Shown piece by piece: positions 36,871 through 46,815 of a DNA stretch of 64,000 nt. How positions within the stretch are numbered: position 1 is the first letter of the stretch; the number at the start of each line of letters is the position of its first letter. The translations under genes were made by a program, and so were the position numbers. Where the stretch lies: contig NZ_CP047591.1 of the NCBI RefSeq assembly GCF_010120715.1, forward strand, positions 248,001-312,000. The letters are read 5' to 3'. Under the pieces are notes generated by a model. That model searched no databases and was not told the origin of the DNA. It saw nothing but the letters and a program-made list of their open reading frames with translations. Origin of the DNA: Aminipila terrae (lineage in GTDB: Bacteria; Bacillota; Clostridia; Peptostreptococcales; Anaerovoracaceae).

Positions 36871-37023
36871 ATGGCTAAAGCAGGAATGAGAAGGCCGGAT
36901 CCAAAGGATCCTCACGGAACAGAGAGTAATCATAAATCGCATTTCCCCAAAAATGATGAAGAACCTGTTCCTGAAATTCAGGGCAAAGCAAAAAGTGGAA
37001 AAAAGCGAGCTAATCCAGTATAA
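36871..37023 (+). CDS. 50-residue conserved clostridial small protein
   Basis: ATG 36871 has AAAGAAAGGA about 8 bases before it. The product begins MAKAGMRRPDPKDPHGTESN, continues with a basic/acidic unstructured stretch, and contains EPVPEIQGKAKSGKKRANP. It lacks hydrophobic core residues, so it is probably disordered. I recall close relatives in other Clostridia, named only as hypothetical; the role is unknown. It sits directly behind the HD gene and ends at a good terminator. Confidence 0.75.
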   Translation: MAKAGMRRPDPKDPHGTESNHKSHFPKNDEEPVPEIQGKAKSGKKRANPV

Positions 37024-37024
37024 A

Positions 37025-37061
37025 AGGAAGGGATTCATTCTTCCCTTCCTCTGTTATTTTT
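37025..37061 (+). terminator. Terminator of the HD / small-protein operon
   Basis: AGGAAGGGA / TCCCTTCCT stem, 8-base loop, then CTGTTATTTTTTC. Confidence 0.8.
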
Positions 37062-37082
37062 TCTAATTATAATGGTTAAAAC

Positions 37083-38839
37083 TTATCTCTCATACATACT
37101 ATAAAGCTTTGCATATATTCCATCTTTCTCTACCAATTCTTCATGGCTGCCTTGTTCCTCAATGCCATTGTCAGTAAGAACCATTATCCTGTCGGCATTT
37201 CTAATGGTTGTCAGCCTGTGGGCTATGGTAAGAGTGGTTCTTCCCTTTGCCAGTTGTGCAAGAGATTCCTGCACAATCATTTCACTTTCATTATCCAGTG
37301 CAGAAGTTGCTTCATCTAAAATCAGTATTGGTGGATTTTTAAAAATACTCTGGCTATACTAATTCTCTGTTTCTGTCCTCCTGACAGCTTCACCCCATGT
37401 TCACCAACAAAGGTATCATATCCTTCTGGAAGCTGACTTATAAATTCATGTGCTCCCGCCAGTTTTGCTGCCTCTTCAATTTCTCTCTTTGATGCTCCCG
37501 GTCTGCCATATTCAATGTTATCGTAGACACTTCCAGAAAACAGATATACATCCTGCTGCACCATGCCAATCTGAGATCTTAAAGACTTTATGGTCACATT
37601 TCGTATATCAAATCCATCAATTAATATTTTTCCGGATGTAACATCATAGAACCTGGGAATCAAGTTACATAAAGTAGTTTTGCCCGCCCCTGATGGACCC
37701 ACAAAAGCTATATTTTCTCCCGCTTTTATATTTATATTGATGTGTTCTAATATACTGTCGCTGTCAAGATATTTGAAACTAACGTCTTCAAAGACCACTT
37801 CTCCCTTAACATCAGGTAATGCTACAGCATCCTCCGCATCATCAATTTCAACAGGTTCATCCATTACCTCAATAAATCTTTCTATACCGGTCATTCCACG
37901 CTGAAACTGTTCCGTAAACTCCACGATTCTTCTCACAGAATTTAAAAGCATTACCACATAAAGCAGATATGCCACCAGATCTGACGCATTAATCTGCCTG
38001 TTTATCATAAAAATTGATCCAAGCACCACAACGGTTATGTACATGATACCATCAAACATTCTAACGGTACCCTGAAATCCGGCCATATACTTATAAGCTT
38101 CTATTTTGACCCCTAGGAACCGACCATTTCCTTCTTCAAATTTTGCCTTTTCGATCTCTTCGTTTGCAAAGGATTTAGAAACTCTGATTCCCAAAAGACT
38201 GTCTTCTACCTGAGCATTGATTTCACCAATCTGATTTCGCTGCTTTTTAAATGCCTTCTTCATTTTTCCATTAAACTGCATGGAGCAGAAAATCATAATT
38301 GGAATGATAGCAAAAATAATTACGGTCAGCCATACGTTTACGGAACAGAGTATAGCAAAAGATACGGCAATTTTTAAGGCCGCAATAAAATATTCCTCTG
38401 GACAGTGATGTGCAAACTCTGTTATGTCGAACAAGTCACTTGTAATTCTCGCCATGAGCTGACCAATCTTCGTATTACTGTAATAGGAATAGGAAAGCTC
38501 CTGCATGTGAGCAAACAGGTCTTCACGCATGTCGGTTTCAATCCTGGCACCCATTACGTGGCCTACATTTGCCATATAATAATTCGCTATCACATCTATC
38601 AGCCTGAGAAATAAGTATAAAGCACCCAGGCTTAAAATTATATTTACTGTAAGGCTTTCTATATCATTCATTCCTTTATCTGTAATAAACCTTACAATCA
38701 GCGGTAGTACCAGATCACAAAGGGTTGTCAGAGTGGCACAAAATAAATCCAGTACCAAAACCCATTTATACTTTCTAAAATAAGGTATAAACCTTTTAAT
38801 TAAATAAGATGTTTTTTTTGTAATTACATTTTCAGTCAT
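37083..38839 (-). pseudogene. Multidrug-type ABC exporter (TM-NBD), frameshifted
   Basis: One gene split into two frames. The 5' part (37322-38839) has six TM helices, Walker A VGPSGAGKTTLCN, Q-loop and signature KLSGGQKQRISIARVFLK, then runs out of frame. The 3' part (37083-37280) supplies LAKGRTTLTIAHRLTTIRNADR with the H-loop. One more A in the A5 run at 37336-37340 gives LKNPPILILDEATSALDNES and a normal half-transporter of about 585 residues. TTTAAAA at the break is also a -1 slippery heptamer, but deletion in the read is simpler. Exported substrate unknown. Confidence 0.88.
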
Positions 38840-38865
38840 CTTCAGATCCTCTTTTTTAATTTAAC

Positions 38866-39755
38866 TTATTCCTTGTCAATATCATTAAATCCATGGCCAT
38901 TTCCCCATACTGAATCAACGTGGATTAAAGTAACAAGTGCCCTTGGATCAGCCTTTGCCACATGCTGCCTTATTAAAATTCCCTCTCTTGGAGAACATAA
39001 AATTAATAGTTTCTGCTTTTCTTTACCAGAGTATGCCCCAATAATTTTCTCTATGGAAACTCCTCTGTCCATATCTTTCATTATGTAGTCTGCAATCTCA
39101 CCTGGTTTCTCCGTAATAATTTCAACCTGAACAATTTTAGTAGCCAGACCAAATAAAATCAGATCTATGGTCTTTGATATAATAACCGTTGTAATTAATG
39201 CATATAAAGCTATATTTCTGCCAAACACAAAGCCTGAAAGGACGATGACAGAAACATCAATGGTCATTAACAACTTGCTTAAGCTTACATGGGGCAACAG
39301 CCTTTTCTGTACGATTTTTGCTACGGTATCTGAACCTCCTGAAGAATATCCTCTGGAAAAAGCTATCCCACTGCAAATCCCTGAGAATACTCCGCAGTAT
39401 ATAGCTGCCAGTATCATATCCTTTTCCTCTAACAGCTGAAAATTCATTTTTTCAAAGAACAGCATAACTGTAGGATACATAATGGACATCAGCAATATTT
39501 TCTTTGCCTCTTTAAGACCTAAAGTTATTGCACACACCCCCAGGATAATAAGCGCTCCTATATAGTACATGGTTGAAAAGCCAAAAGGTAAAAAATATTG
39601 AAGTATCCTGATAACACCGGTCAGTCCCCCACTGGAAAGCCCATTTGGAAGCATGATTGAAACAGTTGCAAAAGCTCCCACTGAACAAGCAATTAGTACT
39701 AAAATAAAATCCATCACAGCATTTTTAATCTTCTGTTTTGTTAATTTTTCATCAT
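38866..39755 (-). CDS. YitT-family membrane protein, N-terminal frameshift
   Basis: The open frame (from 39717) has five TM helices with GLSSGGLTGVIRIL and SRGYSSGGSDTVAKIVQKR, then the C-terminal DUF2179 domain (RGVSIEKIIGAYSGKEKQKLLILCSPREG). The expected basic N-terminus is missing. Upstream, AGGGAGGACT precedes ATGATG at 39755; one extra A in the A5 run 39745-39749 joins it in frame as MMKKLTKQKIKNAVMDF, a normal YitT start. The full length would be about 296 residues. The function is unknown; the family is linked to small-molecule or nucleotide sensing. Confidence 0.82.
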
Positions 39756-39764
39756 AGTCCTCCC

Positions 39765-41112
39765 TTATTGAATAGCCTGTTTTAATGTTTTATAAATGAC
39801 ATTGCCAAATACATCCACGCAGCAGACACTTATGAGACCTGTACTGGATATATCTTCTACGGTTTCCTCTAACATCTCTTTTTCCCTTACCACAACGCTC
39901 TGTGGTTGATGAGCCATCCCATTATAATTAAAGTCCACACTCCAATAGTCAATAAGACTTAAAGAATCCTCACTCATTATGTCACGAATCGCTTCCTCCT
40001 CCTTAACCCCAAATGTTTTTAAATATTCTTTTTTTAAACTATAACCTTTCAAAATAACATGAAAACTTTTATCCCTTTTTTCTATGCAAAGATTCACTTC
40101 TCCTGGGTTTTCTTCCATGCTATTCTCTTGTAATACAGTGAAATGTGCTTGATTTTGTAATGCTCTCTTCTTTATGCCTGATACTGCATTTTTACCAATA
40201 TCGCATGTAATCCAGTTCCTGCCCATTTTTTGGGCAACTGCAGCAAGTGTACCTGAACCTCCAAAAAAGTCCGCACATAAATCACCGTCTTTTGTACAGC
40301 TTTTTAAAATTCTTTCCAGTAACATCTCTGGCTTCTGTGTAGCATATCCAGTCCGTTCCGAAGAAGTTCGGCCAACCATATCCATCTGCCATACGTCTTT
40401 CATATTTACAAGAGTATACCAGCCCGTTTCATCCTGGAATTCCTCTACCCCTTAAATCTGTATGGTTTAAACCTCTGTTATAGGATTTTTCTTTTTGTGC
40501 ACTGAAAAAATATTTTTTACTTTTCCCATAGAATAACAAAGTATCATGTTTTCTTGCAAAATGCCTGCTGCTAGTACCTCCAGATTTGTAGTTCCAGATG
40601 ATTTCATTTATAAAGTTGTCCATGCCAAATACTTCATCCATTAACACTTTTACATAGTGTGCCACGTGCCAGTCAAGGTGCATCCATATACAACCATCTT
40701 CTGTCAGCAAATCGCGCATCATAAATAGTCTTATGCATATCATTCTCAGATATGACTCCATTCCATCTTTCCAGATATCTGTATAAACAGTCTGTTTTAC
40801 TTTAAAAGTATCTTTAAGGTTTCTTGCGTTTATTTTTACTTGCATTTTATAATCTGCTTTAGAGAAAAAGGGGGGATCCACATAAATTAGTGCTATTTTT
40901 TCATGAAACCTTTTACGAGCTAACAAATGTTTCACAAAATTAAGATTATCTCCTCCGGCCAGAATATTCTCTTCAGCAGAATCACTATCTCCATATATTT
41001 CACTAGTAGTAAACTGGCAGCAAAAGTTTTCTTGTTGAATTTCTCTTAAAATGTTTTCATATTCGTTCCTGCAATCATCTACGATTTCTGTAAGCTTATA
41101 AATCAAGCTCAT
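39765..41112 (-). pseudogene. Solitary beta-class DNA methyltransferase, doubly frameshifted
   Basis: The first frame (40429-41112) holds motif IV IYVDPPFFSKADY and the sequence to KSYNRGL. The second (39765-40403) holds VGRTSSERTGYATQKPE and motif I DFFGGSGTLAAVAQKMG. Between them, KPYRFKG is in one frame and VEEFQDETGWYTLVNM in another. One A added to the A3 run at 40466-40468 and one G to the G4 run at 40448-40451 restore a protein of about 449 residues. Motif order (DPPF first) makes it beta-class, N6-adenine or N4-cytosine. No restriction enzyme is adjacent. Confidence 0.85.
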
Positions 41113-41115
41113 AAA

Positions 41116-42975
41116 TTAGCTCCTTCTTTTATTGCTCTTTTTTGAAAATTGTCTACTTTTATTATCTTTACTCTGTTTTTTCTGGTTATTTTGCCTGCCG
41201 GGTCCCTTTAGAAGCTTCCCAAATAAGTCTTCCCGTCCTGCCTTAACCAGTGCTGTTCTTACTAGTTCGCGGTTCTCGGGTTTATTGAAATGAATCAAAG
41301 CTCTCTGCAGCTTTTTTTCTTCCATACTTTTAGCTACATACACTTTTTCCATTGTGAGTGGATCTAACTCTGTATAATACATGCACGTAGCCAGAGTTCC
41401 AGGAGTTGGATAAAAGTCCTGAACCTGATCCGGTATAAAGCCATTATCACTTAAAAATTCAGCCAGTTCAATGGCATCATTTAGAGTGCTTCCTGGATGT
41501 GAAGAGATTAAATAAGGTATCAGATACTGTTTTAATCCTAACTGCTCATTTATCTTTTTATATTTTCTGCTAAACTCTTCAAACACCTTTTTCTGTGGTT
41601 TATGCATATAAGAGAGAACCTTATCTGAAACATGCTCAGGAGCTACCTTAAGTATACCACTTACATGATACTTGCAAAGCTCCCTTAAAAATTCATCGCT
41701 TTTGTCCGCCATGACATAATCAAATCTTACACCAGAACGTACAAATACTTTTTTAACGCCTTCCATATTCCTAAGATCTCTTAGTATATTCAGGTATTCT
41801 TTATGATTGATGTTCAATTGACTGCAGGGATGGGGATAAAGGCAATCTTTATGAGCACAAACACCTTTCGTCAGTTGTTTTTCACAGGCGGCCTCACGGA
41901 AATTTGCTGTAGGGCCACCCACATCATGTATATAGCCTTTAAATCCGGGTAAACCAGTTAACTTTCTTCCTTCTTTTACAATGGATTCTCTGCTTCTTCC
42001 CCTTACCTGTCTTCCCTGATGAAAGGTCAGAGCACAAAAAGCACAACCACCGAAACAGCCCCGGCTGCTAATAATACTGAATTCCACTTCTTTTATGGCA
42101 GGGATTCCTCCAGATGTTTCATAGGAAGGATGATATGTGCACTCATAGGGTAATTCATACACATCGTCAAGTTCCTGAGTTTCAAGAGGAGGCTGGGGCG
42201 GATTCTGCACCACAAACAAACCATCACTATACTTTTCTACCAGTCTTTTAGCTGTAATATAGTCGTTATTCTTATATTGTACTGCAAAGCTTCTGGCATA
42301 AGCTTCCTTTGATTGTGCTATGTCCTCAAAATCAGGCAGCATTAAAGTCTCTTCATCCATATATATTTCTTTAGCTTTAACGCAGGTTCCTGGAATCCAG
42401 CCTATATCTTTGGCTTCAATACCAGAATCAAGTGCCTCAGCTATTTCTACAATGGCCCTCTCTCCCATACCGTAAACCAGTATATCAGCCTTTGCATCCA
42501 GTAATATAGATCTTCTTACACTATCATCCCAATAATCATAGTGCCCAAGCCGACGCAGACTTGCCTCTATGCCTCCAATTATAATGGGTACGTCTTTAAA
42601 AGCCTCCCTTGCCCTGTTGCTGTAAACAATTACCGCACGATTAGGGCGTTTGCCAGTCTCCCCACCTGGAGAATATGCATCAGTTTTTCTTTTATGCTTA
42701 AAAACAGAGTAATGATTCACCATTGAGTCAACATTTCCTGCATTTATGAGAAACCCTAACCTTGGCCTGCCAAACCGCATAAAATCTTTTTTACTGTTCC
42801 AGTCTGGCTGTGGCAAAATCGCCACTTTATATCCACGGCTCTCCAATATTCTGCTGATAATGGCAGTGCCAAAAGAGGGATGGTCTATATAGCCATCCCC
42901 TGTAATCAGAACAAAATCCGGCTGTGACCAGCCTCTTGCCTTACATTCTTCTCTTGTAATAGGTAAAAATCCCAT
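41116..42975 (-). CDS. YgiQ-family radical SAM protein
   Basis: A 619-residue cytosolic protein with SSRGCFGGCAFCALTFHQGRQVRGRS, the CxxxCxxC radical SAM cluster site of the YgiQ family, and an N-terminal B12-binding-like region (DGYIDHPSFGTAIISRILESRGYKVAILPQP). The C-terminal tail (from about 590) is Lys/Arg/Gln-rich. The reaction is unknown. It ends 3 bases before the methyltransferase start. Four further short Cys motifs (KGVCAHKDCLYPHPC) may bind a second cluster. Confidence 0.93.
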   Translation of the reverse strand: MGFLPITREECKARGWSQPDFVLITGDGYIDHPSFGTAIISRILESRGYKVAILPQPDWNSKKDFMRFGRPRLGFLINAGNVDSMVNHYSVFKHKRKTDAYSPGGETGKRPNRAVIVYSNRAREAFKDVPIIIGGIEASLRRLGHYDYWDDSVRRSILLDAKADILVYGMGERAIVEIAEALDSGIEAKDIGWIPGTCVKAKEIYMDEETLMLPDFEDIAQSKEAYARSFAVQYKNNDYITAKRLVEKYSDGLFVVQNPPQPPLETQELDDVYELPYECTYHPSYETSGGIPAIKEVEFSIISSRGCFGGCAFCALTFHQGRQVRGRSRESIVKEGRKLTGLPGFKGYIHDVGGPTANFREAACEKQLTKGVCAHKDCLYPHPCSQLNINHKEYLNILRDLRNMEGVKKVFVRSGVRFDYVMADKSDEFLRELCKYHVSGILKVAPEHVSDKVLSYMHKPQKKVFEEFSRKYKKINEQLGLKQYLIPYLISSHPGSTLNDAIELAEFLSDNGFIPDQVQDFYPTPGTLATCMYYTELDPLTMEKVYVAKSMEEKKLQRALIHFNKPENRELVRTALVKAGREDLFGKLLKGPGRQNNQKKQSKDNKSRQFSKKSNKRRS

Positions 42976-43070
42976 TCAGACCTCTTTCTTACTCGTCTTT
43001 TTCCCTATAGGAGAAAAATCCTTCGTAACTTATTTTCATTTTAAAAATTCTTTGTGGAAATTATTATTGC

Positions 43071-44030
43071 TTATCTGCTGCCCTTATCATAAGGAACTGC
43101 TACTGCCCTTGGAGCCTGAGAAGACTTGGAGCTGAATGCAAGAACGATAAGAGTTGCAATAAACGGAATCATTTTATAAATATCACTTGGAATATTAGAC
43201 ACTGCCAGAACAGGAATAACAGAATAAGCGGAAGCAATTGTCTTCATTAAACCAAAGAAAAATGCAGCAAATAAAATTCTCAGCGGTTTCCACTGTCCAA
43301 AAATCATAACCGCTAACGCTAAAAATCCATAACCTGCCACTGTTGCGTTAAAATTTGTTGATGTGGGAATAACGAATACCAGTCCGCCTAATCCTGCCAA
43401 ACCACCTGAAATCATAACGCCGGCATATCTCATTTTATAAACATTTATACCTACAGAATCTGCAGCATGGGGATGTTCCCCACAAGCACGCAGCCTCAGG
43501 CCAAATCTGGTTTTATATAAAACAATAACAGATAAAACCAATATACCGAATCCTATATAGGTAGTAATATACGCATTTTTAAAAAGCATACTTCCGATAA
43601 CAGGAATATCACCCAGAACTGGTACAGAATAAATCCTGAAAGTATTCATAAACGTAATCTGCTGAACGCCGTTATCCTGAATCATTCTGGCAACATAAAT
43701 AGCAAATGCCGGTGCAAACATGTTTAAAGCAGTACCACCTATAATCTGATCTGCCTTCATATTAATGGCTGAATATGCCAGAAGCAGTGAAAAAAGGGCT
43801 CCCACAACTATGGCAATAATAATAGCTAAAATCAGTAAAAGCTGACCACTCATGAAATCCTGCATCCTGTTGATAAAATATATACTTGCAAAAGCTCCCA
43901 TAATCATCGTTCCGTCAAGAGCAATATTTGTAACGCCTCCCCGTTCCGTAAACATACCTCCAAGAGCAACAATGAGAAGTGGAATTGAAAAGAACATAGT
44001 CTGTTGAACCACTAAATATAAAACTTCCAT
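43071..44030 (-). CDS. nupQ: Nucleoside ABC transporter permease (NupQ-like)
   Basis: A 319-residue inner-membrane permease of the BMP/ribose-type family, with about nine TM helices and the family blocks GGMFTERGGVTNIALDGTM and RFGLRLRACGEHPHAADSVGINV. It begins one base inside the nupP stop (TAATG), the last gene of the nup operon. Together with NupP it would form the membrane channel for purine or pyrimidine nucleosides; the exact specificity is inferred from family. Confidence 0.9.
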   Translation of the reverse strand: MEVLYLVVQQTMFFSIPLLIVALGGMFTERGGVTNIALDGTMIMGAFASIYFINRMQDFMSGQLLLILAIIIAIVVGALFSLLLAYSAINMKADQIIGGTALNMFAPAFAIYVARMIQDNGVQQITFMNTFRIYSVPVLGDIPVIGSMLFKNAYITTYIGFGILVLSVIVLYKTRFGLRLRACGEHPHAADSVGINVYKMRYAGVMISGGLAGLGGLVFVIPTSTNFNATVAGYGFLALAVMIFGQWKPLRILFAAFFFGLMKTIASAYSVIPVLAVSNIPSDIYKMIPFIATLIVLAFSSKSSQAPRAVAVPYDKGSR

Positions 44031-45159
44031 TAGTTTTTTCCTCCCTTCCTGCTCTCAGCTTTACGCTTTATGATGCCTGGTATAATTTTTCTTAGAATCA
44101 GTGAAAATGCACTGAAATAAATAATGCAGGCAATAATAATCTGAATAATTTCAGGGGCATAATTCAAGCTCTGCAGATAATTTCCACCTTCTGTAATATA
44201 GGAGATAAAAATGCCTGAGAAAATAATACCAATAGGATTTGAAAGTCCAAGCAGTGCCACAGGGATACCATTGAAACCTTCACTTGCCAGAATATCTACA
44301 ACTTTTATATGTCTTCCACCTGCTCCTGATAAGTATAAAAGGCCTCCTCCAAGTCCGGATAAAGCTCCAGCTATGACCATAGAAAGCACAATATTTCTTT
44401 TTCATTAATTCCTGCATATCTGCTGGCATCGGCATTATACCCGCAAGCCTTCAGTTCGTAACCGAAAGTGGTCTTATTTAATAAAACATAAGTGATAATT
44501 GCAATAATTATGGCGATATATATGCCACAATTTACAGTAGATAAGTCTTTACCTCCCCCCAAACTGTTATAGAATATATCATCCAATCCCATTTTAGGTA
44601 ATACACAGGTATTTGCTACATTTGACGACTGGGCTTTCAGACTGTCATAAGCGGTAAGTTTAACTAAATAATTGGCCATATACATGCCGATATAATTCAT
44701 CATAATGGTAGAAATTACTTCATGGACGTTTAAATAAGCTTTCATCAAGCCCGGAATCAGTGCCCACAATCCCCCAACAACTGCTGCTGCTAGTAAAGCC
44801 ACCATCCAATGAAGGGGAGCGGGAAGAAATGTCCAGTGGACTCCCACATAAATAGCTGCAAAAGCGCCCATGATAAATTGTCCCGCTGCACCAATATTAA
44901 ATAATCCGGTCTTAAATGCAAATCCAACAGATAAGCCTGTCAGAATCAAAGGTGTAGCAAAGTAAAGTACTTGTCCCATTCCCTTACCGCCTTCACTAAA
45001 TCCACCTTTTAGAATAATTACTAATCCTTCTACTGCCTGAGAAGGATTGCTGATTAATAAAATAATAAATCCAAATAACAGTCCAATCAATATGGCAAAA
45101 ATGGATGACATGGCGTTATTAAATCCATCGCTGACTAAAATTCTTTTCATTCGCTCCAT
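44030..45159 (-). pseudogene. nupP: Nucleoside ABC transporter permease (NupP-like), frameshifted
   Basis: The 5' part (44371-45159) runs to YGYELKACGYNADASRYAGINEK and then leaves frame; the 3' part (44030-44389) continues as VLSMVIAGALSGLGGGLLYLSG. One more A in the A5 run 44398-44402 restores NEKRNIVLSMVIAG and a normal permease of about 376 residues with about ten TM helices. It lies one base after nupO and overlaps nupQ. Likely intact in the organism, with the deletion in the read. Confidence 0.88.
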
Positions 45160-45160
45160 C

Positions 45161-46690
45161 CTAAGCTGTCACCTCATTTCTCTTTGATCCTGCCATATAC
45201 AATCCTAATTCTTTAATGGTTATTTCTTTAGGATCTACATCGGCTACTATTTCCCCTTCATAAATGACCAGAATCCTGTCACTTACATTCATTACTTCAT
45301 CAAGCTCTAAGGAAACTAAAAGTATAGCTTTCCCCTCATCCCGTTTTTCAACAAGCTGTCTATGAATATATTCAATAGCACCAACATCCAAGCCTCTTGT
45401 AGGCTGTACGGCAACCAGAAGTTCTGGATCCTGATCCAGTTCTCTTGCAATAATAGCTTTTTGCTGGTTTCCTCCAGACATACTCCTCACTACTGTTTTG
45501 GTTCCCTGTCCGCTTCTGATGTCAAACTGTTCAATCAGTTTTTCTGCGTACTCTTTTGCCTTTTTGAAGTTTATAAATCCGGTCTTCTGGAATCCAGGTT
45601 TATAATAATTTTTTAAAATTAAATTTTCAGTAAGATTGTAGTCCAGAATAAGACCGTCTTTATGTCTGTCCTCAGGAATATGGCTTAAACCAGCCAGATT
45701 TCTTTTACGGATGCTGTTCCTCGTGATATTTTCTCCATTGATAAAGATTTCCCCCGTTTCGATGGGAGACAATCCTGTAAGTCCATAAACAAGTTCCGAC
45801 TGACCATTTCCATCTATTCCTGCTATACAGACGATTTCCCCTTTTCGAACCTGAAACGAAACATTGTTCACTGCATCTTTGCTGTTATGCTTTGATTTAA
45901 CGGTCATATTTTTAACTTCAAGTACCACCTGCCCCGGTTCAAAAGTTTTTTTCTGAATAGTGAGATCAACTTTTCTTCCAACCATCATTTCAGACATTTC
46001 TTCTTTTGAAGTAGCAGCAACGTCTATGGTTCCAATGTATTTTCCTTTTCTAAGTACTGTGCATCGGTTTGCAACCTGCTTGATTTCATTAAGTTTATGA
46101 GTGATAAACAGTATGGATTTACCTTCTGCAGCCAGTCCTTTCATAATTTTCATCAGTTCTTCTATTTCCTGTGGAGTCAATACCGCAGTAGGTTCATCGA
46201 AAATAAGAATTTCATTATCTCTGTAAAGCATTTTAAGAATTTCTACCCTTTGCTGCATACCCACTGTGATATCTTCAATCTTTGCCTCTGGATCCACCAT
46301 CAGCCCATATTTTTCAGACAGAGCGATAATTTTCTCTTTTGCTTCACTAAGTTTCAGCATTCCGTTTTTAGTGGTTTCTACACCTAAAATAATATTCTGA
46401 AGTACAGTAAAGTTATGTACCAGCTTAAAATGCTGGTGTACCATACCTATTCCAAGTGCATTTGCATCATTGGGGTCACTGATTTTAACTTCCTGGCCGT
46501 TCTTTTTTATGACACCTTTTTCTGGCTGATACATGCCAAACAATACACTCATCAAAGTAGATTTTCCTGCTCCATTTTCTCCAAGAAGAGCATGGATTTC
46601 ACCCTTTTTCAGCTGTAATGTAATATCATCATTTGCTATAATTCCCGGGAATTCCTTCGTGATGTTTAACATCTCTATTATATATTCCAT
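45161..46690 (-). CDS. nupO: Nucleoside ABC transporter ATP-binding protein (NupO-like)
   Basis: A 509-residue protein with two ABC domains, as in ribose-type importers. NBD1 has Walker A LLGENGAGKSTLMS and DEPTAVL; NBD2 has VCIAGIDGNGQSELVYGL, with the degenerate Walker A of this family, and VRSMSGGNQQKAIIARELDQDP as its signature. The Walker B region of NBD2 is VAVQPTRGLD, as in NupO/RbsA. It energises NupP/NupQ for uptake of the ligand bound by the BMP lipoprotein. It is preceded by the bmp gene, with a terminator-like hairpin between. Confidence 0.93.
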   Translation of the reverse strand: MEYIIEMLNITKEFPGIIANDDITLQLKKGEIHALLGENGAGKSTLMSVLFGMYQPEKGVIKKNGQEVKISDPNDANALGIGMVHQHFKLVHNFTVLQNIILGVETTKNGMLKLSEAKEKIIALSEKYGLMVDPEAKIEDITVGMQQRVEILKMLYRDNEILIFDEPTAVLTPQEIEELMKIMKGLAAEGKSILFITHKLNEIKQVANRCTVLRKGKYIGTIDVAATSKEEMSEMMVGRKVDLTIQKKTFEPGQVVLEVKNMTVKSKHNSKDAVNNVSFQVRKGEIVCIAGIDGNGQSELVYGLTGLSPIETGEIFINGENITRNSIRKRNLAGLSHIPEDRHKDGLILDYNLTENLILKNYYKPGFQKTGFINFKKAKEYAEKLIEQFDIRSGQGTKTVVRSMSGGNQQKAIIARELDQDPELLVAVQPTRGLDVGAIEYIHRQLVEKRDEGKAILLVSLELDEVMNVSDRILVIYEGEIVADVDPKEITIKELGLYMAGSKRNEVTA

Positions 46691-46744
46691 AATAGTCGAC
46701 CTCTCTTCAATATAATATACATATTATACCTAAATTTAGCATAA

Positions 46745-46774
46745 AAAACAACACACCAAAAGGTGTGTTGTTTT
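46745..46774 (-). terminator. Terminator / attenuator between bmp and nupO
   Basis: A perfect 13-bp stem AAAACAACACACC / GGTGTGTTGTTTT with an AAAA loop, followed by TTTTTTAT on the minus strand. It would let most transcripts end after the binding protein, the usual stoichiometry in such operons. Confidence 0.8.
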
Positions 46775-46815
46775 AATTTAAAAAATCATTCTATCAACCG
46801 TTTTTAAAGTTTTAT

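Noticed and set aside
37083..37280. Independent 65-residue protein
   Set aside because: It is the H-loop end of the ABC exporter, lacking any domain of its own; a one-base shift joins it to the upstream frame.
39765..40403. Stand-alone short methyltransferase
   Set aside because: It has only motif I and the target region; motif IV is in the preceding frame.
44030..44389. Independent small permease
   Set aside because: Its sequence continues the NupP frame after a one-base shift and it lacks a ribosome site.
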